Shown in pieces: positions 11,989 through 22,199 of a stretch of 64,000 nucleotides of DNA; position 1 is the first letter of the stretch; every line of letters begins with the position of its first letter. The notes under the pieces are model-generated. The model saw only the letters and a program-made list of their open reading frames with translations, was not told the DNA's origin and searched no databases. This stretch comes from Protopterus annectens (Eukaryota > Chordata > Ceratodontiformes > Protopteridae), in contig NC_056726.1 in assembly GCF_019279795.1 (NCBI RefSeq), positions 1,019,283,469 through 1,019,347,468 of the forward strand, given 5' to 3'. The position numbers and the translations under genes were made by a program.

Positions 11989-13360
11989 ACTTAATATAAT
12001 TAAGTATGCTTACTTTTTTATGTATACCCATGAGACAACTTTGGTGCTATCTTTACAGAGCAAAATATTTTAGTACTTCCTATCAGTTTTTATTTTTTGC
12101 AAAGGTCAAAAGAAAGGACAACCTTTTGTTAATCCCACAACAACAAAACTATTCCAGGCAGAGTCAAGGCTCATTCTACCATGGCCTTGGCTTTATCTGT
12201 GACTTTTTTGAAATGGTTTGACTGTAGAAGTATTCTAGAAGAAGGAAATTTTCTTCTGTTCATAAGTTTGCAAACCACTATAAACTAAATTCTTTCTTCA
12301 GGTCCCTTAGGACAGGCTTTGCTGAGATCATTTTCCAGGGGCTAATCTACCTATATAGCTAAGGCTATTGCAGCAGTGTTCCATATAAATAACATTGTAC
12401 AACTGTGTAAATACACTTACCATAACAGCAGATGTTCAGAAGATCACTGCCGCACTACTCTCCCTCACCTGCCACCCCCTTGTTTTTTCATGTTTTATGC
12501 CATGGTGTGGCCATATATTTTTTTTTCTTTTCCTAGCAAAGTCCTCTCAGGTTTAGCCTCCCTCTTTCAGTTGGCATGAAAGCTCAGAAGGGCATAATGA
12601 CAAACATGACTTTTTAGTCAGCTCATCTCAAGCTGACTAATGGTTTGTGACCATACCAGATGTCCCAAAATGTGACAATCTGGTCAGCTGTTATATCCCA
12701 TGCGGTGTATAACCTATATAGCTAATGCTAATGAAACAGTGACTATTTGAACATCTATTGTTATGGAACATTTACTAACACAACTGTACTTTCTTCTTGC
12801 TTACTTAGCTTATAGTAACTGTAACCAGCACTAGTTTGTTTATCTTGTTATGGACTTAGTGAAATGCTTTTTGATGTTTTGTAAGTTTCTGTGAGGCCAT
12901 TTTTGCTTGGGCTAAAGGAAAGTCTCTCTGTTGATCAGTGGCAGTGAAAAACATTGAGCTGCTTCCTGCCCCATGGGAGTGGTTACTGACTTGAAACTGT
13001 AGTTTTATTGGCCGTTTTGGGTCAATTCCTGGCTCTTTCCAGCCCCTGCTATCAAGCACGCTTTAGAGTGCTTTATAGCGGAGTTGCCACTAGAGCAGCA
13101 TCGGGCAGCGCTGGTTTAACAAGGTTAAACTTTTTCTGGCTCCATAAAGTCTGTTCTTCATTTTTTTCCCTTAGAACTGCTCTACTAGTAATCTAAACAG
13201 TATATCCCTTAACTAAAAAGCGCAGCACTTGTTCCTAAAAGCTTTTACTTGTCTTAAAAGCATCTGCTTTTCAGGTTTAGCACTTCTGTATTATACAAAG
13301 TCCCTCACTAGCAAACCCCCCCCAGGAGTACCCACTTCCTTACTAAGTCCTCTCCTATTC
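11989..13360. other. Non-coding interval with related inverted motifs
   Basis: No gene seen. A motif of about 45 bp occurs inverted at 12391-12437 and direct at 12749-12793, and again at 2802-2858. Each holds GTAA-rich imperfect palindromes and ends in ACACAACTGTAC. A direct repeat ACCTATATAGCTAA precedes both at 12349 and 12712. The last 300 bp (about 13030-13360) are richer in GC and may be 5' UTR of the CR1 that follows. Confidence 0.4.
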
Positions 13361-13366
13361 AGTTAC

Positions 13367-13395
13367 AGTTAGGGGTGTAAGTTACACCCCTAACT
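13367..13395 (+). promoter_or_regulatory. 13-bp perfect stem-loop just upstream of CR1 ORF1
   Basis: AGTTAGGGGTGTA at 13367-13379 pairs with TACACCCCTAACT at 13383-13395 around a 3-nt loop. It ends 16 nt before the ORF1 start codon at 13412, so it would sit in the 5' leader of the element RNA. Role unknown; a translation or RNP-assembly signal is possible. Confidence 0.6.
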
Positions 13396-13411
13396 TCTAA
13401 ATTTCTCTAGC

Positions 13412-14320
13412 ATGTCGAAGGGCCAGATGCTGGCGTCCTCTCCTGTCCAGTTGGTGAATTTGGGAATATTGAGGCAATGTTACAATTGCCTCATGTACAC
13501 TGACAACCCTCTCCTCCTCCCACATAACACAAATAATTGCGAGAGATGCAGCTATTTAGCCAAACTGGAGGCTGAGCTCTCTCAACTCAGGACTGGCAAG
13601 ACCAGACAGGAGGAGAAGGCAACTACACACACCACAAAACCAGTCTCACATAAAGCTATCACAACAATGAATCAAACACATAAACACACAAAGTCATACT
13701 CGGAGGCTCTGAGCAAAAATTACCTAAACAGCAGAGGCCTCCAAAGCAGACATCCAAGCAACTGCCACCTCATGACACACCACAGGCAACACATAAACCA
13801 CAAAATCAGTGTGCAAAGCAGTCACAGCCCTTAAGGCCAAATACAACACCAAACATACTTGTCATAGGTGACTCCATAGTCAGACACACTGACGTCCCAC
13901 TCACCAGGCTGAACAAGGAGAGGGTCACAGTAAGCTGCCCATCGGGAGCTAGAATCTGCCACATAACACAAGCACTCGGGTCACTCCACAGCAAGTACAA
14001 ATATGACACAGTCATTGTCCATGCTGGTGTGAACGACCTGAGATGCACCTCCCTGGACTACATGAAAAGAGACATAGAGGAGCTCTCTGATTATGTAGCC
14101 CAGGCAGGTATGACCCTGACCCTGAGCAGTATCCTTCCTTCACCAAGAATGATGCCACAACATAGAGACAAGATGATCAGCTTTAACAATTGGCTTAATT
14201 TCTGGTTTCATTCAAAGGGGATCCAGTGTCTGTCTGCCTGGGATGACATGCTTGACAAGCCACGCTGCTTAAAGGGACGGCTTGCACCTGTCACCCCTGG
14301 GATTCCGGATATTGGTTAAG
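13412..14320 (+). pseudogene. CR1 ORF1: Cys-pair motif plus SGNH esterase-like domain
   Basis: The start at 13412 (MSKGQMLASSPVQL) is supported by the homologous start in copy h (62867). The N-terminal region has two CxxC pairs about 20 residues apart (CYNC and CERC), followed by a short coiled-coil-like stretch and a low-complexity polar linker. After a frame change near 13830 the esterase domain reads ILVIGDSIVRHTD (block I, catalytic Ser), then IVHAGVNDLR (block III, GxND), then ILPSPRM and SAWDDMLD. The last motif with DxxH is damaged near 14270. In the family this protein binds RNA and helps retrotransposition; the esterase substrate is unknown. It overlaps the start of ORF2. Confidence 0.85.
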
Positions 14321-14537
14321 GCTCTTGCCACCCCCATAGTGCCTTTTTTAGGCAAGGCTCAAATTCTAAACCTACCACCCTAGAAAACAAAAATGGGAAG
14401 AAACTAAGGGTAATGCTGCTTAATGCCAGAAGTCTAAATCTCAAAATGCACGCACTCGAGGCCCTTCTCAGTATGGAGAACATTGATTTCTGTGCTGTGA
14501 CTGAAACCTGGTTCAAGGCTCCTGAGAGCACCCCGGC

Positions 14538-14836
14538 ACTATCAGGTTTTACAAGAAAAAAACAAACTAGTAGACCATCAAGGAAATAACATGAACCAGG
14601 AATCCAGGACGCCAAGTTGGTTATTTAAAACACACTCCACCTTTATTCACCAGACAGTTTTAGCGCTTTCATCTCTTCAAAAGAGACTTCATGAAAAACC
14701 CTTTCTGATGAAGTCTCTTTTGAAGAGATGAAAGCGCTAAAACTGTCTGGTGAATAAAGGTGGAGTGTGTTTTAAATAACCAACTTGGCGTCCTGGATTC
14801 CTGGTTCATGTTATTTCCTTGACTATCAGGTTTTAC
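14538..14836 (+). mobile_element. Palindromic Penelope-type tail insertion with 15-bp target duplication
   Basis: ACTATCAGGTTTTAC occurs at 14538-14552 and 14822-14836 as a perfect target-site duplication; removing the insert restores the CR1 endonuclease frame. The insert is two 115-bp arms (14578-14692 and 14708-14822) in perfect or near-perfect inverted orientation around a 15-bp spacer, preceded by 25 bp of unmatched A-rich sequence. Each arm contains AAAGCGCT and, in the right arm, TGGTGAATAAAGG, which parallels the tail of the Penelope-like element at 24.97-25.04 kb. The right arm starts with a hammerhead-like core. It looks like a non-autonomous Penelope tail inserted as a head-to-head pair. 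Confidence 0.8.
14702..14757 (+). ncRNA. Hammerhead ribozyme-like motif (Penelope type)
   Basis: CTGATGA (14705-14711) is the conserved CUGANGA core. It is followed by a stem II hairpin (TCTCTT/AAGAGA) and then GAAA (14730-14733). The next six nucleotides, AGCGCT, share the A of GAAA and are self-complementary, so stem III is minimal with no real loop; a TA cleavage dinucleotide follows. TTT before the core pairs with AAA after the cleavage site as the start of stem I. Minimal stem III hammerheads are established for Penelope-like elements and usually act as dimers. The left arm lacks CTGATGA because it stops at the core. Confidence 0.6.
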
Positions 14837-17639
14837 CTCATATCATGCATTCCAGCCCCAAAACCCGGACCACACCACAAAAGGAGGGGGTGTATCCATA
14901 TTCATCAAGGATACCCACACCTCCAGGTTGGTAGCAATGCACGAAGCATCGGAAACCATCCAGGTGCAATTAACCATAGGCAAAACTGCTCTACAATTTG
15001 TAACATGCTACAGGCCACCCTCTCAAACTCAGGAACCCCACACAGCCTTCCTGAAGACACTGGAGGGTATAAATGTATCTCCAAACACCATTATATTGGG
15101 TGACTTCAACTATCCGAATATAGACTGGGAACATTACTCAAGCCCCAACTTTCTAGCCCAAAGGTTCCTGGAGTTCATAAATTCAAATGCCATGGAACAC
15201 CTAGTCACCGTTCCCACAAGAGGAGAAAATATACTAGATCTCATCATCACAAACATGGGGACAAAATGCTCCACACCGAAGTATATCCTCATTGGTGAGA
15301 TCAGATCACAAACGTATCTCACTGGAAATCCACATCCGCCCCACCCCAAACAAAAAGACCACAGTCAAAACTTCTCTAAAGCAAACTTCACACTACTCAA
15401 GACTGGTGTGGTATCCTTCAAGGCCCCGAGCCAGTGGAAACCACAACCCAAGCTGGAAGCCCTTACAAATGCCTTCTACGAACACCTCCAGGACTGCATG
15501 GATCAGGCAATCCCTAATAAAACCAAGACTCTTTCCACCAAGGGCAAACGTCCAGTCTGGTGGACCCCAGCCATAAACAAACTTTACAATAAGAGGAGAA
15601 AGCTGTTACATGATAGAGCAAAATCCATAAAAGAGAAGACACCCTTGATCATTATTAGTAAAAAATACGAGCACTCATAAAATCATCCAAGGCCAACTTT
15701 GAGAGAAAAATTGCAATAGATTCAAAAGACAATCATAAGGTCTTCTTCAGCTATGTTAGAAACCTGGGTGGAAACTCCCAGATATGCGCAGAATTAGTCC
15801 AAAATGATACAAAAATCACTGAACCCACAGACATTGCCAACATACTGGCAGACAGGTTCAGTGCAAACTTCACCCCCCCCCCCAAAAGGAGAGATAACTA
15901 TCCCAGCGGAGTGTAGCCTCCCAGACATCTCAAATGCGCAGGTGAAAGCTGCTCTCTCTAAAGCTAAAAACACAGCATCAATGGGACCGGATGGTGTCCC
16001 CGGCTGTGTGCTACATGAACTCAACGAGGAACTAAACCCGCATATAAGGCAGCTGTTTAATCTTAGCCTTACCACAGGATACGTGCCCAAGGAGTGGCGT
16101 ACGGCAACTGTGGTCCCACTCCACAAAGGCGGTGCCTCTCGGACCCTGGTAATTACCGCCCATAAGCTTAACAAGCCTGGTCTGCAAAGCTATGGAGAGG
16201 ATCATAATGGAACTCATAAACAAAGACATAGGGGACTTGCAGACATTGGACCCGACCCAGTTTGGCTTTGTCAAGGGCAGATCATGCCTTTTGAACTTGG
16301 TCGACTTCTTCGAAACAGTCACCAAGGCCATTGATGAGGGAAAGGCAGTCCATACAGCCTACCTTGACCTTGCAAAAGCTTTCGACACGATACCCCACTC
16401 GGGTATTATAGAGAAACTTACCAGCTTAAATGTAAACCCATATGTCACAAGATGGGTTGCAAACTGGCTAAAGGACAGAACCCACAGGGTTAGAGTTGCT
16501 GGCGCCATGTCAGACTCCATGCCGGTCACAAGTGGTGTCCCACAGGGCTCAGTCCTTGGTCCCCTGTTGTTCGGCATCTACTTCTCAGAAGTACAGGCAA
16601 ACATAGGAGGACTATGGCTGACAAAGTTTGCAGATGACTGCAAACTGGGCGCCATAGTGGAAAGTATGTCGGACACAGATATCCTTCAGAGGGGTCTCAC
16701 AGAAACTGATAGCTGGTGCCAGAGCCATGGCCTGAAGTTAAATGCCAAAAAATGTATAGTCATACCCTTCAGGAAAAACAAGGTAACCCCAAGCTACCAT
16801 ATAGGTGGCAATCCATTAAGCACAGAAGAGGTTATCAGGGACCTGGGGACCCAGGTTGACAGTGGCCTTTCTTTTGACACTCACATTGCTAAAGTGGTTA
16901 GAAAGACCTTCTACATTGCCCACCTGACCATGAAGGGATTCACATCCAGATCAAGTGAGGTCATTGTTCCCCTGTACTCTTCACTTATCAGACCAATGAT
17001 AGAGTACAATGCCCCATTCGGGATGTATGTCACCTGACACCTGCAGCAATTGGAGAGACCCCAAAAGTTCCTCACCAAAAGGATAAAGTGACTCCAAAAT
17101 CTGTCATATGCTGCCAGACTGAAGAAACTCCAGCTCTATTCAGTCGCATACCGCCTGCTCAGAGGTGAACGGTGCCTGACATACAAGGCCATGTCCAACC
17201 CGGAATTAATAGACATGCTCCACCTCAAAAAATCCAAATCTACCAGATCCACTAGAGCAAGCGACTTAAACCTTAGCATGGATATAAATAGGACATGCTG
17301 GAGGGATAGATTTGTCACCCAGAGACTCCCTATGCTGTGGAATAAAATCCCGGTCCATGTGCGGCAGATCACCTCGCTGGCTCTGTTCAAGAGAAATCTT
17401 GACCGGTGGATGGGAGATTGTAGGTTTACCCTGGGAATTATCTCTGTGTCACTGCTGGACAGAGGCACAACAAACTAATGGGCACAGTATTTTTTAACAT
17501 AAGGGGTGGCGTAAGCCACAAAACTTTGGGCTAGGCTTATAAATGCCTTAGGGCAGATAGCCTAGTATAAACCTATGAACCTATGAACCTATATCCAGTG
17601 TAGTGTCAATGGTTCAACAATTAACATACTTTCTTTTGG

Positions 17640-17895
17640 TGTTGGACCGCCAGAAGGTCATGGGTTCTATACCCACACCAGATGTCTAGATTGTTGACAA
17701 TGCAGTGCAGCATTAGAAAGTGTTCCTTTCCCAGGGCGTTGTCCTTCAAATGAGACATTGAACTGATGTCCCATGTAAGTTGGTGGGAGCTATGGTGGTT
17801 ATAAATGATCCCATCACACCTGTGACACCCGTGCACTGGCCTAGTAATCAAGGAGCCTCAATCCTCACCACTAGCTCTACTGAGGGGCAGCCACA
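17640..17895 (+). mobile_element. tRNA-headed SINE relic
   Basis: Box B-like GGGTTCTATACCC at about 17660, after a box A-like stretch TTGGTGTTGGACCGCC. The body has the common block TTCAAATGAGACATTGAAC and ATGATCCCATCAC, close to the 'ATGAGA-GTTAAAC-...-GATCCCAT' core seen in many fish SINEs. Low identity suggests an old copy. No clear target-site duplication. Confidence 0.6.
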
Positions 17896-19255
17896 TTGGA
17901 GAAGATAATAGTACACACACAGTACAGTACAATTTCCCTTAAGAGCACACAGAGATCATAGTCAGTCTGGGGCTGGTTTTTCCCCTTCTCTCCCAGCTCC
18001 TCAGTAAGACTCCCCACTGGCACACCTATAGGGTTAAGATTTCAGCCGAGTAGGCAAGCCAAAACCTCCAGTACCCTCTCTTTCCAACCAGTGCTTCCTG
18101 TCCCTGCCCGAGTGGCTGACACACACACTTTTAAGATATGAGTTATATACAAACACACAGACACTCCTGGGGAAGGCTGGCACAGGTTCTCCAGCTATGC
18201 CCCTTTCTGCCCAGGCTACAAGGTAGTAATCCACTGCCACCACCTAGTTCTTATCAGCTACTCTAAAGGCTATAATAATTGTGATAATTGTGTCGAACAG
18301 CAAGACTGTTGGAGTGGCTTTGTACATTATTACTAAATACATGCAGGTACTCTACAGCTTAAATTATCTCTACACAAAACAGCCACAGTTGAAAGGTTTA
18401 AAAATATGTAATAAATAATAAAACACAAGACAATACTTCATTCATTCAACACAATGGCATTACAGAGTTCAGAGATCACAGGAAAATGCTTTAAACCAAT
18501 ACTGTAGGATAGTCTGACATAAATATAGAAACAACTAGATGCATCTGGCTATATTTCTATCTATCTCTGAGAGAAATACTAAGTTCTAAATAAACTTCTT
18601 ACAGAGTAAAGGCAAAGTGCTGGTGAGTGAATGTTCTGCTAGGTCCAGAAAGATGATACAAATGCACTGTCTTTCTCTCTAAGAAAGTTTTTTGTTAAAT
18701 CACTAACAAACATTTTTGCTGGCCCCTCCCAGATTACATCATTTTTGACACTTCTGATTTACTTCCCAGGCTAACAGAAACTGAAAGTGTAACAGCCCTT
18801 TTGATGTTGCAGCTTGTCAGGGAGCCAGAGCAATAAAAGACATTTGCATGTTTAAATGTAACAATTTAATTCTTGTTTAAAACAAAAGGAAGAATTCCTC
18901 CATTCAGTCATCTTGGCTCCGAGTTTTGAGATTAAACAATTATACAATGCTTGACTTATCAGCTTTCCTCTAGCAGAGTGCAATGTAGTTACATTTTTGA
19001 AGTTCAACATGTACTATAATTTTCTTACATTTAAGAGGACAAGCATGTGGCTTACATTAATATTTACAAATGACAGAATTATCTACAAAATTCTATCTAG
19101 CTAGGCTGGCAGCCTTCACATATCTTCACAGTACCTATGGAAAGGGCAGAATGCCTTTATTTAACACGCACAAAAACATTCTTTTAAAATATACATATTT
19201 ACAGCCACATATACACCATATTTCTATTTTTTACTATTTATCATTTTGCCAATCA
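17896..19255. other. Non-coding interval
   Basis: No gene or element I can name. Weak open frames have no recognised domain. Some LTR-like features (AATAAA, TGTAACAGCC) do not pair up into an element. Confidence 0.5.
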
Positions 19256-19261
19256 TTAGCG

Positions 19262-19318
19262 GACCGGAGTTCCGCTGTGGCGACCCCTTACCGGGAAAAG
19301 CCAAAAAGACAAACAATC
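19262..19318 (+). mobile_element. SINE 3' fragment with RTE-like tail
   Basis: GTTCCGCTGTGGCGACCCC and then TTACCGGGAAAAGCC match the 3' end of the SINE at 11.6 kb. Only the tail is present (5'-truncated). Confidence 0.7.
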
Positions 19319-19487
19319 ATTTTTTCTTATAACATCCTTATTCTTTTTCTTCCACAATCATAATTTAAGTTTTTGCAATATATCTCACAAAATCCATTAC
19401 CCATTAAACAAAATTTCATTTACTCTTTTATTTCAAATAACCTATATTATAAAAAATAAATTGTTATCTACCCTACGTTTTTATATA

Positions 19488-19692
19488 TGGATGGTGCAGT
19501 GGCATAGTGGTTGCATTATTGCCTCACAGCAAGAGGCTCTCCAGTTCAATATTTGGCTGAGGTGCCTTCTGTGCGAGGTCGGCATGTCCTCCCTGCCTTC
19601 ATGTGGGTTTTCTCTAGGTGCTCTGGTTTCCTCCCACACTTTAAAGACATGCGAAATGCCCTAGGGTAGATAGCCTAGTATGAACCTATAAT
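19488..19692 (+). mobile_element. tRNA-derived SINE ending in a CR1 tail
   Basis: The head has box A-like GTGGCATAGTGGTTGCA and a decayed box B (CCAGTTCAATATTT). The body is related to the 11.6-kb SINE (GCCTCACAGCAAGAGG, GTGGGTTTTCTCTAGGTG, AAAGACATGC). After AAAGACATGCG the sequence changes to AATGCCCTAGGGTAGATAGC and CTAGTATGAACCTATA, which is the CR1 3' end. So the body is shared with the RTE-tailed SINE while the tail comes from CR1. Confidence 0.8.
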
Positions 19693-19785
19693 ATGGAGCT
19701 TTTTCCCTGGGCCTCTGCTGAAAATTGTCTCCTTTCCAAGTCGGACTTTCCTGGTCAACAAATGTTAAATAAATAAAACATCCAT
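19690..19785 (+). mobile_element. L2 LINE 3' tail fragment
   Basis: TATGGAGCTTTTTCCCTGGG, CGGACTTTCCTGGTCAACAA and TGTTAAATAAATAAA match the 3' UTR of the L2 copies ending at 34265 and 42115. The coding part is absent. Confidence 0.75.
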
Positions 19786-19789
19786 ACAT

Positions 19790-21258
19790 AATCATATTCA
19801 TATCTATATCATTTATGTCATTAATATTCGCAAAATAATTTTCTTCACTCAACCTCTTCTAGAGTTTCACTACACTCTTTTCATTTCCAGAAAATATGCT
19901 GTGTTGTCTCTTCCACCCCATAAAATAAACACACTCTTTAAACGTTCTTTTTATATGGCATATTCCCCTTTACTGGTAAGTTATTATCAGTATCATAGGA
20001 AATCCTGACACCCTACTATCTTAGTACAAAATGTTTCCTTACTTTAATGGCTATATTTGCTGTTTCTGGTAAATTTTCCCATGAATTTATATAAGAATAT
20101 TGTTTCATCACATTACTATACCGCATTCTTCTATCTTTCTCTACATCATCAATTTTTGTTTTCCATGTTAGTATTTTTCCTGATAAATTTTAATTTCTTC
20201 ATTTACATATTCTTTTTCTGTTTTTCTTACTCGCAACATCTCCCAGGATATTTTATGCTTATATGCATAAACATTCTCACGGTTACTTTCTCATTCTCTT
20301 CCTTACTCTGTACAAGTTTAAATAAGAAGAATAAACAACTCACCTCTTTTTACTGGATTTATTCTTGAGCCCCATATGAAAGAAAATGCCAGTTGCACAA
20401 TTTCCTTTCCATATTTTTCTGGGATCATACAAACATTTCATGTATAAGCTATTTTCCCATTAATCCAGTATTCACCAGGTAAACCTTTTTTCCCTGAATG
20501 CTACTCTATACATCCTCCACAGAAGACATATCTGTCTTTTTATTTTATCAAACCCTCCCATTGCATCATAACTATATCATTTTTCCAAATTTTATCTCTA
20601 CCAAAGACACTTCATTCATTGAAAAATACATACTGCCAATTTTCACCACATCATCTAAGCCCTTACTTTTATAATTATTCAGGGTTATTCCAATTCCCGT
20701 TAAACATCTGTTCAGACAAACCAACAATTCCCTCATCCATATTTTGCTCTTAGCATTTACAACTACATCATCTCTGTATGTCAAAACTCTTGGAATCACT
20801 GCATGCTTTTGCATCAAGTATTTAGCAGCCTTCATTTTATAAGCTAATTAACTCACTATCACATTCATTGCTAATTCTAACAATATCCCACTCATGGGAC
20901 ATCCTTGTCTTATACCACACATCATGCATATTTCTTTACTCAAATACCCATTCTCTAAAATTCTCACTATATCATTTTGATATGTTGACATACTCGCTTT
21001 CTTAACTCTGTTCCCTCTTCCTCAATTCTCCTTAACATCCCACAAAAAATCAAGTCCTACTGTACTAAATGTCTTGGTGATATCACCTATTACAGGTTCA
21101 CATTCTCCCTTTACTTACAATATCATCTACAATTTCTTTCACAACCAATAACAGTTCTTGACATACTTTTTACCATACATACATTCTTCCGTAATATCCC
21201 TCATCTTGTCTTCCATTCTCCTCTGTATTAGTCTCAGAATTTTTTTTTATAATATGTG
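19790..21258 (-). pseudogene. L1/Tx1-like LINE ORF2 relic (RT)
   Basis: Minus strand. GIRQGCPMSG at about 20890-20920 is the RT turn before motif C, followed by LELAMN. The catalytic box is YRDD at 20767-20778 (normally YADD) in the frame 20835-20572, followed by the GIGITLNNYKSKG segment (GI-N--KS) of L1-type RTs. Further down, at about 19890, comes a W-G-RDNTAYFLEMK-like segment as in the copy at 36.9 kb. There are multiple stops; the 5' part is missing. Confidence 0.65.
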
Positions 21259-21262
21259 TTGT

Positions 21263-21397
21263 CATAGTCATAGGTTAGTACTAAGCTAACTGCCCTTGCA
21301 AGCCATTTTAAGCTTAGCCAATTATCCCTTGTGAGACTCTGCACCTTGTGTTTGTAAGGCAAACACCGTAACCATTAGGCCACCCTTATCTAGGGGT
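21263..21397 (-). mobile_element. tRNA-Val-like SINE ending in a CR1 tail
   Basis: Minus strand. The head GGTGGCCTAATGGTTACGG (box A) is followed by an anticodon-like arm GTTTGCCTTACAAAC with TAC, then a decayed box B (GCAGAGTCTC). The tail GGCTAAGCTTAAAATGGC, then GGGCAGTTAGCTTAGTA and CTAACCTATGACTATG, matches the CR1 3' end. It is short (about 135 bp) and 3' complete. Confidence 0.75.
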
Positions 21398-21429
21398 CTA
21401 TGCTTACTCATCCAATAAATCTTTCAGCA

Positions 21430-22170
21430 AAGGGCCACTCCTCTTACCCTAAATATCGAATGTCATTTAGGTCATACAGGCTTATCATCGTAAATGTTAT
21501 CATCAAAGTTTAATAGTTGGCCAACAGCAAGCAAATAGCATGTTACATGTGTATGCCTGACACATAAAGTGCAGCTATCATTAATCTATTTTGCCATGAT
21601 GCCTTAATTACAAAATTAAACTGTGTATTGAAATACTACATTGAACCTGGATATTGTAGTTTTGTTCAAAACTAGGAACCAGCACATGTCAGGAGCTGCA
21701 ATCCCCCCACACATCCCCGGCTACTTATATACACCAGTTCTGAGGTTGCACTTTAGTGTGGAAAAGACAAATTTCCACTTGCATGCTGTTTTGTTTTTAT
21801 GGGCAAATTATGATATTTGCCTTTTCTCCACTGTAGTGTAATCTTAGAGTTTGTATACATAATTAGTGGGGGGTGTGGAGAGTGCAGCCCCCCCACATGA
21901 TCAGGGTCCAAGTGTTGAACAAAACAACTAAAATGTCCAGGTTCAAAGTAGTATTTTAGTACACTGTTAAATTTATAATGAAGGTATCACAGCAAAAGTA
22001 CATTAATTATACCAGCACGTTTACTGTCCCCTATAGACATTCTACATGTTATTTTGTTTTTTTTTTGGCCAATAAATTTTGATGATAAAATTTACAATGA
22101 TAAGCTTATACAGTGAAAATGACATTCAATGTTTAGTGTTAAATTAGTAGCCATTCACTGAAAATGTCAT
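21430..22170. mobile_element. Foldback element with about 345-bp inverted arms
   Basis: The left arm (about 21430-21775) and right arm (about 21815-22165) are imperfect inverted repeats all the way, roughly 80-85 % alike by eye, around a spacer of about 40 bp. Paired landmarks are ATACTAC.TTGAACCTGGA in both arms, TTATCATCAAA near 21495 and 22085, and a GTGGGGGG/CCCCCCCAC pair at 21866-21895. Each arm carries the core also found in the MITEs at 1.23 and 51.28 kb (GCACT-TAGTG... TATA...AGT... G-run). No coding capacity. Confidence 0.75.
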
Positions 22171-22199
22171 TCAATCCTCAGAAAATGGCTACTAATCTC

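Larger units (their letters stand above)
14270..17478 (+). pseudogene. CR1 ORF2 (endonuclease and RT), interrupted
   Basis: The endonuclease N-part lies at 14400-14550 (MLLNARSLNLKMHALEALL, VTETWFK). The domain is then split by a 269-bp palindromic insertion and continues at 14837-15400 (GGGVSIFIKDTHTSRL, LGDFNYPNIDWEHY). The linker runs to 15960. The RT follows with GPDGVPGCVLHEL (about 15985), HKGG (16123), AYLDLAKAFDTIPHSG (about 16360), SGVPQGSVLGPLLFGIYF (about 16530) and FADD at 16627-16638. The C-terminal part ends at 17478 (stop TAA). The frame 16192-17037 is the longest intact stretch, 281 codons. Frame changes lie near 15340, 15680, 15880 and 16140, and stops at about 17036 and 17089. 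Confidence 0.9.
13361..17592 (+). mobile_element. CR1 LINE copy c, nearly full length
   Basis: It contains a 5' hairpin, ORF1 from its start codon at 13412, ORF2 to 17478 and a 3' UTR ending in CCTATGAACCTATGAACCTA at 17592. The exact 5' end is unclear and may lie up to 350 bp further upstream. It carries one secondary insertion (14553-14821) in the endonuclease and several frame breaks. This is the best copy for reading the layout of the family in this window. Confidence 0.93.

Noticed and set aside
18030-18850. LTR of a retroviral-type element
   Set aside because: AATAAA and TG/CA-like ends can be picked, but no second copy, primer site or coding part supports it.
21330-21397. Functional tRNA-Val gene
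   Set aside because: Box B is decayed, no acceptor stem closes, and a CR1 tail follows directly.
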